In this document: one piece after another, positions 54,197-63,574 of the stretch
Layout: each line of letters begins with the position of its first letter
How positions within the stretch are numbered: the stretch's first letter is position 1
NCBI RefSeq assembly: GCF_900107725.1
Contig: NZ_FNQO01000003.1
Location: forward strand, 248,001 to 312,000
Direction: 5' to 3'
Source of the DNA: Microbulbifer marinus
GTDB taxonomy: Bacteria; Pseudomonadota; Gammaproteobacteria; Pseudomonadales; Cellvibrionaceae
DNA: 64,000 nt
Notes under the pieces: model-generated
Told to the model about the DNA's origin: nothing
Seen by the model: the letters and a program-made list of their open reading frames with translations, nothing else
The model's database searches: none
Made by a program: the position numbers and the translations under genes

Positions 54197-56242
54197 ATGA
54201 AGATCTCTACGCTTCCTGTGGTACTTATGGCAATGCTGTTCTCTGCCGCAAGCCAGCTGCACGCGGAAACCATCGAATATGTTTTCTACGACAAAGAGGG
54301 TGTCGCGGGTACAGAGGTAATCGAACAGGACGGCAACAAGGTTGCCGGCAAGCTGCAGTTGGGCTGGAACAACCGGCGCCTGAATTTGACGGAAACCTTT
54401 ACCATCGGCGCCGCCGCGATGCCGAATGATTTGCATATCGAGGGCATCAGCCCCTTCGGCGCGCCGGTGGATGAAAAGTTCTCTATCCAGGATGGCGTGG
54501 CCAGCTGGAGCAGCACCGACGAACGCGGCAACGCAAAATCCTCCGGCCCCCAGTTCTATATTCCGAAAAATTCCACGCTGGCGGTGCAGGCCCAACTGGT
54601 CAAATCGCTGCTCGCGGATGAGGACAGGACGGTCAGCCTGCTGCCCCAGGGGCAGGCACAGCTGCGCCAGCTCGACACCGTGACCCTGCGTCAGGGCGAG
54701 CAAGAGCAGACAGTAATTCTCTACGGCATCAGCGGGCTCTCGTTTACCCCGCAGTTCGCCTGGTACGACGAACAGGGCAACCTGTTCGCGTCCGACGAAG
54801 GGGGCTGGTTTGCCATCCTGCGCAAGGGCTGGGACAAGTCGCATCTGGACAGCCTGAAGGAGCGGCAGATTCACGCTGCCGACACCTACCTGCAGGAACT
54901 CGCCAGCGAACAAACGCATAAGTCCGCCAAGCCGATTCTGATCAGCAACGTCAACCTGGTCGACGTCGAGGCGGGCAAGCTGCTGGAGAAACGTCATGTG
55001 CTGATCAGCGGCGGCAAGATCGCCCGTATCAGCACCGCCCCGATCGGCCTCGCCGGCGCCACCCGTATCAACGGGCGCGGCATGACCCTGATCCCCGGGC
55101 TCTGGGATATGCACGGCCACCTGTCGCCCGCCGACGGCGCGCTCAATATGGCCGCCGGCATCATCAACGTGCGCGATATCGGCAACACCCATGAAAACAT
55201 CATGCGCGTTACCGAGCTGTTCGAATCCGACAAGGTGATCGGCGGCGATGTGTTCCGCGCAGGCTTTATGGATCGCGACAGCGAAAATGCGATGCGCATG
55301 GGCAAGACCGCCAAGAGCCTCGAGCACGCCAAGGAGATCGTCGACTGGTACGCGGAACGCGGCTACCAGCAGATCAAGACCTACAGCTCGATGGAGCCCG
55401 AGTGGATAGCGCCGCTGGCGAAACATATTCACAGCAAGGGGCTGCGCCTGTCCGGCCACATCCCCGCGTTTATGACCGCGGAACAAGCCGTGGATGCGGG
55501 CTTCGACGAGATACAGCATATCAACATGCTGTTCCTGAACTTTATGGGGCCGATCGATACGCGCAAGAAACTGCGCTTTACCGAAGTGGGCGAGCATGCG
55601 CACGAACTGGACCTGGACAGCGAGGAGGTTTCCGCGTTCCTGGACAAGCTCGCCCGCAAGGGCACGGTGGTCGATACCACCACCACCGTGTTCAGCTCCA
55701 TGCTGCTGCGCGAGCCCGGCAAGCTGGATCCGGAGTTTGCCAATATCGCCGACCACCTGCCGGTGAATGTGCGCCGGCAATTTATCGGTGCGGAGCTGGA
55801 CGTGAAACCACAACACCGCGACGACTATGACCTGTCCGCCGAAGCGCTGCTGAAGATGGTGCGCAAGCTGCATGAGCACAAGGTACCGATGGTCGCCGGT
55901 ACCGATGGCATCCCCGGCTTTACGCTGCTGCGCGAGCTGGAACTCTACGCCAAGGCGGGTATCCCCAACGCCGATGTCCTGCGCACCGCCACCGTGGTAC
56001 CGGCCCGCATTGTCGGCGCACTGAATCACAGCGGCACCATCGATGTCGGCAAGGACGCGGACCTGGTTTTACTGGACGGCAACCCGCTCGAGGATATCAG
56101 CGCACTGCGCCGCACCGCGCTGGTGATCGAGGGACAGAACTTGTATCGACCGGATGAACTGTACCGCGCGCTCGGCATCAAGCCGTTCCACGAGTCGGTT
56201 CCGTTCAAACTGAATGGCTCCACGACCGTAGCCGCCAAGTAG
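54197..56242 (+). CDS. Exported amidohydrolase-family protein
   Basis: 681 residues. A signal peptide ends after QLHA (about residue 24). Residues about 25-230 are a beta-rich region with no recognised domain. The amidohydrolase barrel then begins: LIPGLWDMHGHLSP with the HxH metal pair, the candidate carboxylated lysine in QQIKTYSS, later histidines in LSGHIPAF and EIQHINM, and Asp in VAGTDGIPGF. The metal site appears complete. The exported location suggests hydrolysis of peptides or cyclic amides in the periplasm; substrate is unknown. AAGGA precedes the ATG. Confidence 0.82.
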   Translation: MKISTLPVVLMAMLFSAASQLHAETIEYVFYDKEGVAGTEVIEQDGNKVAGKLQLGWNNRRLNLTETFTIGAAAMPNDLHIEGISPFGAPVDEKFSIQDGVASWSSTDERGNAKSSGPQFYIPKNSTLAVQAQLVKSLLADEDRTVSLLPQGQAQLRQLDTVTLRQGEQEQTVILYGISGLSFTPQFAWYDEQGNLFASDEGGWFAILRKGWDKSHLDSLKERQIHAADTYLQELASEQTHKSAKPILISNVNLVDVEAGKLLEKRHVLISGGKIARISTAPIGLAGATRINGRGMTLIPGLWDMHGHLSPADGALNMAAGIINVRDIGNTHENIMRVTELFESDKVIGGDVFRAGFMDRDSENAMRMGKTAKSLEHAKEIVDWYAERGYQQIKTYSSMEPEWIAPLAKHIHSKGLRLSGHIPAFMTAEQAVDAGFDEIQHINMLFLNFMGPIDTRKKLRFTEVGEHAHELDLDSEEVSAFLDKLARKGTVVDTTTTVFSSMLLREPGKLDPEFANIADHLPVNVRRQFIGAELDVKPQHRDDYDLSAEALLKMVRKLHEHKVPMVAGTDGIPGFTLLRELELYAKAGIPNADVLRTATVVPARIVGALNHSGTIDVGKDADLVLLDGNPLEDISALRRTALVIEGQNLYRPDELYRALGIKPFHESVPFKLNGSTTVAAK

Positions 56243-56273
56243 CTTTTGGGCGACGCCCCGCCTCCCTTCAAAA

Positions 56274-56345
56274 CACTCGTCGTGCCGGCGCAGGCCGGCA
56301 CCCAGTGGAAACTGGATCCCGGCCTACGCCGGGATGACGAGAGTG
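56274..56345. repeat. CGTCAT-ended repeat, copy 1
   Basis: Ends read CACTCGTCGTGCCGGCG and CCGGGATGACGAGAGTG, an inverted pair with small hairpins on each side (GCCGGCGCAGGCCGGC; CCCGGCCTACGCCGGG). It lies between the convergent amidohydrolase and metE genes. Confidence 0.75.
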
Positions 56346-56353
56346 CTTTGAGA

Positions 56354-58603
56354 TCAGGCCAGCTCCGCACGCACCGTGCGCGCAGCCTCCACCATATTCA
56401 GCAGCGATGTTCCCACCTCGGCCCAGCTGCGGGTCTTGAGTCCGCAGTCCGGGTTGACCCACAACTTCTCCAGCGGGATAACCTCGGCTATCTTGCGCAG
56501 CCGCGCCACCAGCTCCAGCCGCTCCGGCACATTCGGTGAATGGATATCATAGATGCCCGGACCCATCTCGTTCGGGTAGCCACCGTTCTTGCCCGCCCTC
56601 TCACCTTGCGAAAAGACGCGCAGCAACTGCAGATCCGAACGCGCCGATTCAATCGTAATCACATCCGCATCCAGCGCGACGATCGCATCCATGATCGCAT
56701 TGAAGTTGCTGTAACACATATGCGTGTGGATCTGCGTCTCCGCTTTCACCTGGCTGCAGGTATAGCGGAAACAGGCTACCGCCCAGTCGAAGTAGCCCTG
56801 GTGCTCCGCCTGCCGCAGCGGTACGCCCTCGCGCAGGGCCGGCTCGTCGATCTGGATAATGCCGATCCCGGCCGCTTCCAGATCCAGCACTTCCCGACGC
56901 AACGCCTTGGCAATCTGCAGGCAGCTCTCGCTGCGGGGAATATCCTCGCGCGGGAAAGACCAGTTCAGTATCGTCACCGGCCCGGTGAGCATGCCCTTCA
57001 CCGGTTTACTGGTCAGGCTCTGCGCGTAGCGGCTCCACTCCACCGTCATCGGCTGCGGGCGGGAGATATCGCCGAAGATGATCGGCGGCTTCACGCAGCG
57101 GGAGCCGTAGCTCTGCACCCAGCCGTTGCCGGTGTGCACGAAGCCGTCCAGCTGCTCGCCGAAATACTCCACCATATCGTTGCGCTCCGCCTCGCCGTGC
57201 ACCAGCACGTCCAGGCCGATAATCTCCTGGCGGCGGATCGCCTCGGCAATTTCCGCACGCAGGTGATCGAGGTAATCCTGTTCACTGATCTCACCAGAGC
57301 GGAACTGCCTGCGCACCTGGCGCAACAGGTCCGTTTGCGGGAAAGAGCCGATCGTGGTGGTCGGCAGCAGCGGCAGCTGCCAGCGATTGCGCTGCAGTGG
57401 CGCGCGCTCCGTGTAGGATTGCGGGCGCCAGGTATCTTGCAATTCCGCTATGACCGCTTTGTCTGTCAACGGAGAATCCGCAGCCGTGTCAGCGGTCGCG
57501 ATATCCCCAAGCAGCAGCGCCTGTAATTGCTGCAGCTCGGCCAGCTTCTGGCGGCTGTAGGCGAGCTTCTGCAGCTGCACCGCCGGCAGTTTGGTTTCCG
57601 TATCCAGATCCACCGGGCAGTGCAGCAGCGAGCAGCTGGCGGAGAGCCACAGCCGCTCGCCCAGCTGATCCGCCCGCGGCTTCAGTTCGCGCTGCCACCT
57701 GGCCAGGTCCGCGCGCCAGACGTTGCGGCCATTCAGCACGCCGACGGACAGCACCTGCTCTTGCCGCAGTGCTGCCACCGCCGCCGGCAATTCCTCTGGT
57801 GCGCGCACGCAGTCGATATGCACACCATCTACCGGCAGGTCGAAGGCCAGCGGCAGGTTTTCCCGCAGCGGCGAAAAATAGGTGGCGAGCAGCAACTTCA
57901 GCGATGGGGCTGCCGCACGGATACCGCGGTAAGTATCGGCGAAGGCGTCGCGCCACTCAGATGGCAGGTCCAGGCCGAGGATGGGTTCGTCGATCTGTAC
58001 CCATTCCACCCCGGTATCCGCCAGCTGCTGCAGCAGCTGTTCGTAGCAGGGCAGCAGCTGCGGCAACAGCGCCAGCGCTTCGCCCTGCGCACGTCCCAGC
58101 CACAGGTACGTGAGTGGCCCGATCACCACCGGCTTGGGGCTGTGGCCCAGAGCCTGCGCCTCGCGCACTTCGTCCAGCAGCCAGTCACTGTCCAGCGCGA
58201 ACTGCTGCTCGGCCGCGAATTCCGGCACCAGGTAGTGGTAATTGGTATCGAACCATTTCGTCATCGCACTGGCGGCTACCGGTTCGCCGGACGGCGCGCG
58301 GCCGCGAGCAACGCGAAAATACTGGTCGAGCTTGTTGTCCGCCGCGCCCTGCCGGAAGCGGGCCGGCACCGCGCCGAATAGCAGTGTGTGATTGAGCACC
58401 TGGTCGTACCAGGCGAAATCGCCGACTGTCACCAGGTCCAGGCCGGCGTCGCGCTGCGCCTGCCAGTTGCCGCGGCGGATCTCCGCCCCCACCGCCAGCA
58501 GTTCCTGCTGGGAGATTTCCCCACGCCAATAGGCCTCCTGGGCCTTTTTCAGTTCGCGGCCGGCGCCGATGCGCGGGTAACCGAGGATATGAGTCTGAGC
58601 CAT
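56354..58603 (-). CDS. metE: Cobalamin-independent methionine synthase
   Basis: 749 residues, matching E. coli MetE (753). It transfers a methyl group from methyltetrahydrofolate polyglutamate to homocysteine. The start MAQTHILGYPRIG and the zinc-site pieces (THMCYSNF with His and Cys; NPDCGLKTR with Cys) are intact. ATG at 58603 has GGGGAA upstream; the frame extends 30 codons further but without a site. Divergent from metR, its expected activator. No cobalamin riboswitch precedes it. Confidence 0.96.
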   Translation of the reverse strand: MAQTHILGYPRIGAGRELKKAQEAYWRGEISQQELLAVGAEIRRGNWQAQRDAGLDLVTVGDFAWYDQVLNHTLLFGAVPARFRQGAADNKLDQYFRVARGRAPSGEPVAASAMTKWFDTNYHYLVPEFAAEQQFALDSDWLLDEVREAQALGHSPKPVVIGPLTYLWLGRAQGEALALLPQLLPCYEQLLQQLADTGVEWVQIDEPILGLDLPSEWRDAFADTYRGIRAAAPSLKLLLATYFSPLRENLPLAFDLPVDGVHIDCVRAPEELPAAVAALRQEQVLSVGVLNGRNVWRADLARWQRELKPRADQLGERLWLSASCSLLHCPVDLDTETKLPAVQLQKLAYSRQKLAELQQLQALLLGDIATADTAADSPLTDKAVIAELQDTWRPQSYTERAPLQRNRWQLPLLPTTTIGSFPQTDLLRQVRRQFRSGEISEQDYLDHLRAEIAEAIRRQEIIGLDVLVHGEAERNDMVEYFGEQLDGFVHTGNGWVQSYGSRCVKPPIIFGDISRPQPMTVEWSRYAQSLTSKPVKGMLTGPVTILNWSFPREDIPRSESCLQIAKALRREVLDLEAAGIGIIQIDEPALREGVPLRQAEHQGYFDWAVACFRYTCSQVKAETQIHTHMCYSNFNAIMDAIVALDADVITIESARSDLQLLRVFSQGERAGKNGGYPNEMGPGIYDIHSPNVPERLELVARLRKIAEVIPLEKLWVNPDCGLKTRSWAEVGTSLLNMVEAARTVRAELA

Positions 58604-58735
58604 CTGTAATTCCCCAATGCATTCCTTGTTCACCCACCCCCCATGGGTGGAATCCGAAATCGGGGTTGATTCTGCGGGCACGCTGTTATTCAATCAATTT
58701 CATATTTTTTGCCAGAAACATGAATATTTCTAAAG
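58604..58735. promoter_or_regulatory. metE-metR divergent control region
   Basis: A 132-base spacer, AT-rich at 58685-58730. MetR normally binds TGAA-N5-TTCA sites. Half-sites occur (TTCAATCAATTTCA and TGAATATTTC) but no perfect site was found, so the operator is not assigned precisely. Confidence 0.55.
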
Positions 58736-59653
58736 ATGATTGAATTGCGGCATTTAAGGGCCCTGACGATATTGCGCGAAACCGGCAGCATGGTGCGTGC
58801 CGCCGAGCGCCTGCACCTGACCCAGTCCGCCCTGTCCCACCTGTTCCGGGAGATGGAGGAGCGCCACGGGCAGCCGCTGTTCGTGCGCAAGTCGCGCCCG
58901 CTGCGCTTTACCAGCGCCGGCCTGCGGCTGCTGCAGCTGGCGGACGAGGTGCTGCCGCGTGTGGCGGTGGCCCAGCGTGACCTGGCGCGGCTGGCCTCCG
59001 GCCAGGCCGGCCGCCTGAATATCGCCATCGAGTGTCACAGCTGCTACCAATGGCTGATGCCGACGCTGGACAAGTACCGGGACGACTGGCCGGAGGTGGA
59101 GCTGGACCTGTCCAGCGGCTTCCACTTCGCGCCGCTGCCGGCGCTGGTGCGCGGCGACCTGGATCTGGTGGTCACGTCCAACCCGGATCCGGAACAGAAA
59201 GGCATCCACTACCAGCCGCTGTTCGGTTTCGAAATGGTGCTGGCCATCAGCCGCAAACACTCGCTTGCCGACAAACGCTGGGTGAAACCGGAAGACCTCA
59301 CCGACGAAGTGCAGATCACTTACCCGGTCGAACGCGAGCGGCTGGATGTCTTCCAGCACTTCCTCGATCCGGCCGGTGTCGAGCCCGCCGACGTGCGCAC
59401 CGCCGAGCTGACGGTGATGATGGTGCAGCTGGCGGCCAGCGGCCGCGGTGTCTGCGCGCTGCCGAACTGGGCCTTACATGAATACCTTCAGAAAGGATTT
59501 GTTGCGCAGCTGCGCCTGGGCGAAAAAGGATTGTGGAGCACACTCTACGCCGCCGTACGGGAGGAAATGCTGGAGCAGGCGTATGTGGAGGATTTTCTGC
59601 AGACAGCGCGGGATACCTGCTTCGCCAATCTGAACGGTATTCGCGCAGTTTAA
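58736..59653 (+). CDS. metR: LysR-type regulator MetR
   Basis: 305 residues. The N-terminal winged helix-turn-helix (LRHLRALTILRETGSMVRAA through SQSALSHLF-like QSALSHLFREME) is followed by the ligand-binding domain. Divergent position to metE and overall similarity to MetR support its role as a homocysteine-responsive activator of metE. Confidence 0.92.
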   Translation: MIELRHLRALTILRETGSMVRAAERLHLTQSALSHLFREMEERHGQPLFVRKSRPLRFTSAGLRLLQLADEVLPRVAVAQRDLARLASGQAGRLNIAIECHSCYQWLMPTLDKYRDDWPEVELDLSSGFHFAPLPALVRGDLDLVVTSNPDPEQKGIHYQPLFGFEMVLAISRKHSLADKRWVKPEDLTDEVQITYPVERERLDVFQHFLDPAGVEPADVRTAELTVMMVQLAASGRGVCALPNWALHEYLQKGFVAQLRLGEKGLWSTLYAAVREEMLEQAYVEDFLQTARDTCFANLNGIRAV

Positions 59654-59660
59654 TCACTCA

Positions 59661-59736
59661 CTCGTCATGCCGGCGCAAGCCGGCATCCAGGCTGCTCGGA
59701 ACTTCATGTGGATTCCGGCCTGCGCCGGAATGACGA
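59661..59736. repeat. CGTCAT-ended repeat, copy 2
   Basis: CTCGTCATGCCGGCGCAAGC at the left and TGCGCCGGAATGACGA at the right form the inverted ends; each arm holds its own small hairpin. It starts 8 bases after the metR stop. Confidence 0.78.
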
Positions 59737-59856
59737 AGGTGAGAATGAGAAATTGTATGAGCGGCCCATGGCCGCAACAGGCCGCAACGATTTTTTCCCA
59801 CATCCCGCAGTAAAAACTGGATAAGATAAGCCACAAAGAAAAGAGGGAGATTCGGC

Positions 59857-60405
59857 ATGAGCGAACGAGTGGAAAAATGGCATCCCGTCAGCAAAGGGCT
59901 GCACTGGCTGGTGGCCATCCTGATTCTGTGCGCCTGGGCATCCGTGGAATTACACGAGCTCTACGAGAAAGGCGAGCCGATGCGGGAGTGGTGGGAGTAC
60001 CTGCATTTTTCCATCGGCTTCACCGTTTTGCTGCTGGCCATGCTGCGACTCTACTGGCGCGCAACCCACCCGCGCCCGAAACTCTACGGCAGCCGCTGGC
60101 AGCGGCCGGTATCGCTGCTGGTAGAGGCCCTGCTCTACGTCGCCATGTTTGGCATGCCGCTGACCGGGCTGGCGATGCGGCAGTTTGCCGGCAAGGAAAC
60201 CCCGCTGTTCTGGCTGTTCAACCTGCCGTCGTTTGTCGAAAAAAATATCGATGTCGCCAAGCAGATCGCCTTTGTGCACAAGGAACTGCTGTGGAACGCG
60301 TTGCTGGCACTGCTGGTACTGCACATCTGCGGTGCGCTCTGGCACCACTTCGTCACGCGCGATGACACGCTGCGGCATATGCTGCCGTGGGTGAAGAGCA
60401 GCTGA
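59857..60405 (+). CDS. Cytochrome b561-family protein
   Basis: 182 residues with four hydrophobic helices. Haem-ligand histidines are seen in VSKGLHWLVA, EYLHFSIGF, FVHKELLWN and LVLHICGALWHH. Members oxidise quinol or superoxide (CybB type) at the inner membrane. The ATG at 59857 follows GAGGGAGA. Monocistronic. Confidence 0.92.
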   Translation: MSERVEKWHPVSKGLHWLVAILILCAWASVELHELYEKGEPMREWWEYLHFSIGFTVLLLAMLRLYWRATHPRPKLYGSRWQRPVSLLVEALLYVAMFGMPLTGLAMRQFAGKETPLFWLFNLPSFVEKNIDVAKQIAFVHKELLWNALLALLVLHICGALWHHFVTRDDTLRHMLPWVKSS

Positions 60406-60458
60406 TTGCTGCGGAGTAAATTTAGGCGGGGCGATCCAGAGGCCCCGCAACAAGAAAT

Positions 60459-60530
60459 CGTCATACCGGCGCAGGCCGGTATCCAGAATCGCCACCGGAG
60501 CACTGAATTCCGGCTTTCGCCGGAATGACG
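60459..60530. repeat. CGTCAT-ended repeat, copy 3
   Basis: CGTCATACCGGCGCAGGCCG at the left and TCGCCGGAATGACG at the right. It lies between the convergent cytochrome b561 and deaD genes, ten bases before a terminator. Confidence 0.78.
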
Positions 60531-60540
60531 ACAGAGCATA

Positions 60541-60568
60541 AAAAAACGGGCCACTGGCCCGTTTTTTT
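60541..60568. terminator. Bidirectional rho-independent terminator
   Basis: AAAAAACGGGCC-ACT-GGCCCGTTTTTTT, placed between convergent cytochrome b561 and deaD genes and two bases from the deaD stop. Confidence 0.93.
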
Positions 60569-60569
60569 G

Positions 60570-62333
60570 TTACTGCTGCGGCTTGCGTTTTCTCGGCTTG
60601 GCGACCGGTTTACCGCGCGGCTTGCCACCGCCGCCCTGCTCGGCGAATTTGGAAATTTTCATTTCCCGGCCGGACACACGCACTTTCTTCAGGTGCTGGA
60701 AGATCTCCTTCGGCATCCCCTCCGGCAGATCCACGGTGGTGTAATCCGGATAGATCTCGATGCGGCCGATATAGGAGCTCTCCAGATCCACCTCGTTGGC
60801 GATCGCGCCAACGATGTTGCCCGGGCGCACGCCGTGCTCGCGGCCAACTTCGATGCGGAAACGCTCCATGCCCTCGTCCGGCGGCGGCATCTTCTTGTCC
60901 TTCTCGTAACCGCCCTTCTTGCGGCCGCGGCCCTCGAAGTCGTCATCGCGCTCGCGGCGCTCGCGCCGACCGTCTCTGTCGCGCTCCGCCCGCGGCTTGC
61001 GTTCCACTTCCTTGACCAGCAGCGGCTGGTCGCCCTGGGCCATCGCAGCCAGTGCGGCGGCGACGTCGAGCGGATCGGCCTCAGTCTGCGCCAGGTATTC
61101 CTCAACCAGCTGGCGGTACGGCGCCAGATCGGTGCCGCCTTCCATCGTGCCGGTGATGCGCTCGCGGAAACGCTGCATACGCGCGCTGTTCACCTGGGCG
61201 GCGCTGGGTAGTTCCAGCTGTTCGATCGGCTTCTTGGTGGCCTTCTCGATGATGCGCAGCATGCGGCGCTCGCGTGGCGCCACGAACAGGATCGCATCGC
61301 CCTCGCGGCCGGCACGGCCGGTGCGGCCGATACGGTGGATATAGGCTTCGGTATCGTAGGGAATGTCGTAGTTGATCACGTGGCTGATGCGCTTCACATC
61401 CAGGCCGCGCGCCGCCACATCGGTGGCGACGACGATATCCAGCTTGCCGTTCTTCAGCTTGTCGATCACCTGCTCGCGCAGGTTCTGCGCCATATCGCCG
61501 TTCAGCGCAGAGCTGGCAAAGCCGCGTGCGGCCAGCTTATCTGCCAGCTCCACGGTGGTGTTCTTGGTGCGCACGAAGATGATGGTCGCATCCACCGGCT
61601 CCGCTTCCAGGATGCGGGTCAGCGCATCCAGCTTGTGCAGGCCGCCCACCGGCCAGTAGCGCTGGCGGATGGTCTCGGCGGTCTCGGTCTTGACCTTGAT
61701 CTTCACTTCCACCGGATCTTCCAGGTGGTCGCGGGCGATGCGCGCGATTTCCTTCGGCATGGTGGCGGAGAAGAGCGCGATCTGGCGCTCCTCCGGAATC
61801 TGCTCCAGTACCCACTGCACGTCGTCGATAAAGCCCATGCGCAGCATTTCGTCGGCTTCGTCCAGCACCAGCGTCTTCAGGTTGGACAGGTCCAGTGAGC
61901 CGCGGCGCATATGGTCCATGACCCGGCCGGGCGTACCCACCACCAGCTGCACGCCGCGTTTCAGCTGCTGCATCTGGCCGCGGTAGTCGGCACCGCCGTA
62001 GATCGGCGCCACATGGAAGCCCTTCAGGTTGGCGGCATAAGACTGGCAGGCCTCGGCCACCTGGATCGCCAGCTCGCGGGTCGGCGCCAGCACCAGCGCC
62101 TGCGGGCGACGGTCTTTCAGGTCCAGCTGCGCCAGCATCGGCAGCGCGAAGGCGGCGGTCTTGCCGGTGCCGGTCTGCGCCTGGCCCAGCACGTCGCGGC
62201 CCTCTAACAGGGAAGGAATGGTCTGTGCCTGAATCGGCGAAGGCGTCTCGTAACCCAGCTTCTGGACTGCGGTAAGGATGTCGGACGGCAGGCCCAGCTG
62301 GTCAAAGCCAACGGGATTGGGGGTATCGGTCAT
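60570..62333 (-). CDS. deaD: DEAD-box RNA helicase (DeaD/CsdA type)
   Basis: About 587 residues. Q motif GFDQLGL, motif I AQTGTGKTAA, motif II VLDEADEML, SAT, and HRIGRTGRAGREG are all present. Residues about 420-480 form a charged Arg/Lys/Asp/Glu linker, followed by a DbpA-type RNA-binding domain (FRIEVGREHGVRPGNIVGAI). A basic Gly/Arg/Lys tail ends the protein. It likely acts in ribosome assembly and mRNA decay in the cold. ATG at 62333 was chosen; a GTG at 62345 is in frame. Confidence 0.94.
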   Translation of the reverse strand: MTDTPNPVGFDQLGLPSDILTAVQKLGYETPSPIQAQTIPSLLEGRDVLGQAQTGTGKTAAFALPMLAQLDLKDRRPQALVLAPTRELAIQVAEACQSYAANLKGFHVAPIYGGADYRGQMQQLKRGVQLVVGTPGRVMDHMRRGSLDLSNLKTLVLDEADEMLRMGFIDDVQWVLEQIPEERQIALFSATMPKEIARIARDHLEDPVEVKIKVKTETAETIRQRYWPVGGLHKLDALTRILEAEPVDATIIFVRTKNTTVELADKLAARGFASSALNGDMAQNLREQVIDKLKNGKLDIVVATDVAARGLDVKRISHVINYDIPYDTEAYIHRIGRTGRAGREGDAILFVAPRERRMLRIIEKATKKPIEQLELPSAAQVNSARMQRFRERITGTMEGGTDLAPYRQLVEEYLAQTEADPLDVAAALAAMAQGDQPLLVKEVERKPRAERDRDGRRERRERDDDFEGRGRKKGGYEKDKKMPPPDEGMERFRIEVGREHGVRPGNIVGAIANEVDLESSYIGRIEIYPDYTTVDLPEGMPKEIFQHLKKVRVSGREMKISKFAEQGGGGKPRGKPVAKPRKRKPQQ

Positions 62334-62632
62334 TTCGGAGTTCACTTGATTTTACAAAGGGGCCGTGCGGGAGCCATGTGCCCATCGGGCTAACCATAGC
62401 TCACCGTCAAATATTGCTGGGCGTGGAGAAGAGCCCAGTAATAGCACCCGCTATCTCAAGCTCGTTCAACGCAGTACAGGGGCCTGTGGCGAGGAGGTCT
62501 GTAACCCAAATTGGCTGATGTCCCGTTTCGGGGGCCCTGTGTGGCCGGGGACAAAAGGCCGCGCAGTCTAACAGGTTCGGCCAGACATAACAGTATATTT
62601 TTTAACCAAAACGCAGGGGTCGCCGCACTGAA
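62334..62632. other. Spacer between deaD and rfbD
   Basis: About 300 bases with the deaD promoter or leader on the minus strand. A plus-strand frame (62365-62571) shows no coding features. Several GC hairpins are possible. A long leader is usual for cold-inducible deaD genes but was not demonstrated here. Confidence 0.4.
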
Positions 62633-63574
62633 CTACTTCACCGTGACTGGCCGCTCACCACCGCGGGTTACCTCCTGAGCTGCCGCCCTCACCGCCCCCG
62701 CAAGGTCGGCACAGACCCGCTCGAGGCCCCGCCGCCAGCTGGGAATTGGCGTCTCCAGCAGCGTCTCCAGCTTGCTACAGTCCAGCACCGAATAGGCAGG
62801 CCTTGCGGCGACAAAGGGATATTCAGCGCTGGTGATTTCGTGCAGCTGTGGTTGCTGTTCCAGCAGCCCGCAGACGACAGCCTGCGCCATCACGGCCTGC
62901 GCGAAGTCATACCAGCTGCAGGGTTCAGCGTTGCTGCAATGATAAGTCCCCCAGGGCAGCTGCCAGTCGCGTTGATAGCGCTCGACCAGATGACCAATGA
63001 TAACGGCGAGATCTCCGGCATAGCTGGGGCAACCGACCTGATCCCCCACCACGCTCAACTCGCTTCGCTGTTCGCCCAGACGGATCATCGTCTTCACAAA
63101 ATTGTTGCCGTGCGCGCTGAACACCCAGCTGGTTCGCAACAGTATGTGCCGCCGGTTATACAGGCGCAGCAACTGCTCGCCCTGCAGTTTGCTGTGCCCG
63201 TATTTGTTCAACGGGCATACGGCGCTGGTCTCGCGATACGGCCTGGCGGCACGGCCATCAAATACGTAGTCCGTGGAAATATGGATAGTGGGGATCCGCA
63301 AAGCGGCACAGGCGGATGCCAGCCTGCCGACACTGACACCGTTGACCAGCCCTGCCAGCTGCGGCTCCGATTCGGCCCTGTCGACAGCGGTATAGGCGCA
63401 GGCATTGACCACCAGCTGCGGGCGCAGGCGCTCCACGGCGAGCGCAACCGTTTCCGGCTTGCTGAAATCCACCTGGTTTCTACTGGGCGCCAGCAACTCC
63501 CAGCCCGCCTGCTGGAAAACTTTCCGGCATTCCGTGCCGAGCTGGCCGGTAGCGCCAAACAATAGAATCTTCAC
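62633..63574 (-). CDS. rfbD: dTDP-4-dehydrorhamnose reductase
   Basis: 313 residues. It reduces dTDP-4-keto-rhamnose to dTDP-L-rhamnose for surface polysaccharide. Rossmann motif LLFGATGQLGTE, ACAYTAVDRAESEP, ISTDYVFDG and catalytic YGHSK are present. The GTG start overlaps the rfbC stop by four bases (GTGA), showing translational coupling. Confidence 0.95.
   Translation of the reverse strand: MKILLFGATGQLGTECRKVFQQAGWELLAPSRNQVDFSKPETVALAVERLRPQLVVNACAYTAVDRAESEPQLAGLVNGVSVGRLASACAALRIPTIHISTDYVFDGRAARPYRETSAVCPLNKYGHSKLQGEQLLRLYNRRHILLRTSWVFSAHGNNFVKTMIRLGEQRSELSVVGDQVGCPSYAGDLAVIIGHLVERYQRDWQLPWGTYHCSNAEPCSWYDFAQAVMAQAVVCGLLEQQPQLHEITSAEYPFVAARPAYSVLDCSKLETLLETPIPSWRRGLERVCADLAGAVRAAAQEVTRGGERPVTVK

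Noticed and set aside
58604..58735. Cobalamin riboswitch before metE
   Set aside because: Only 132 bases separate metE from metR and no B12-box-like sequence was found; MetR control is sufficient.
62365..62571. 68-codon plus-strand frame between deaD and rfbD
   Set aside because: No start signal, low-complexity composition and no known domain.
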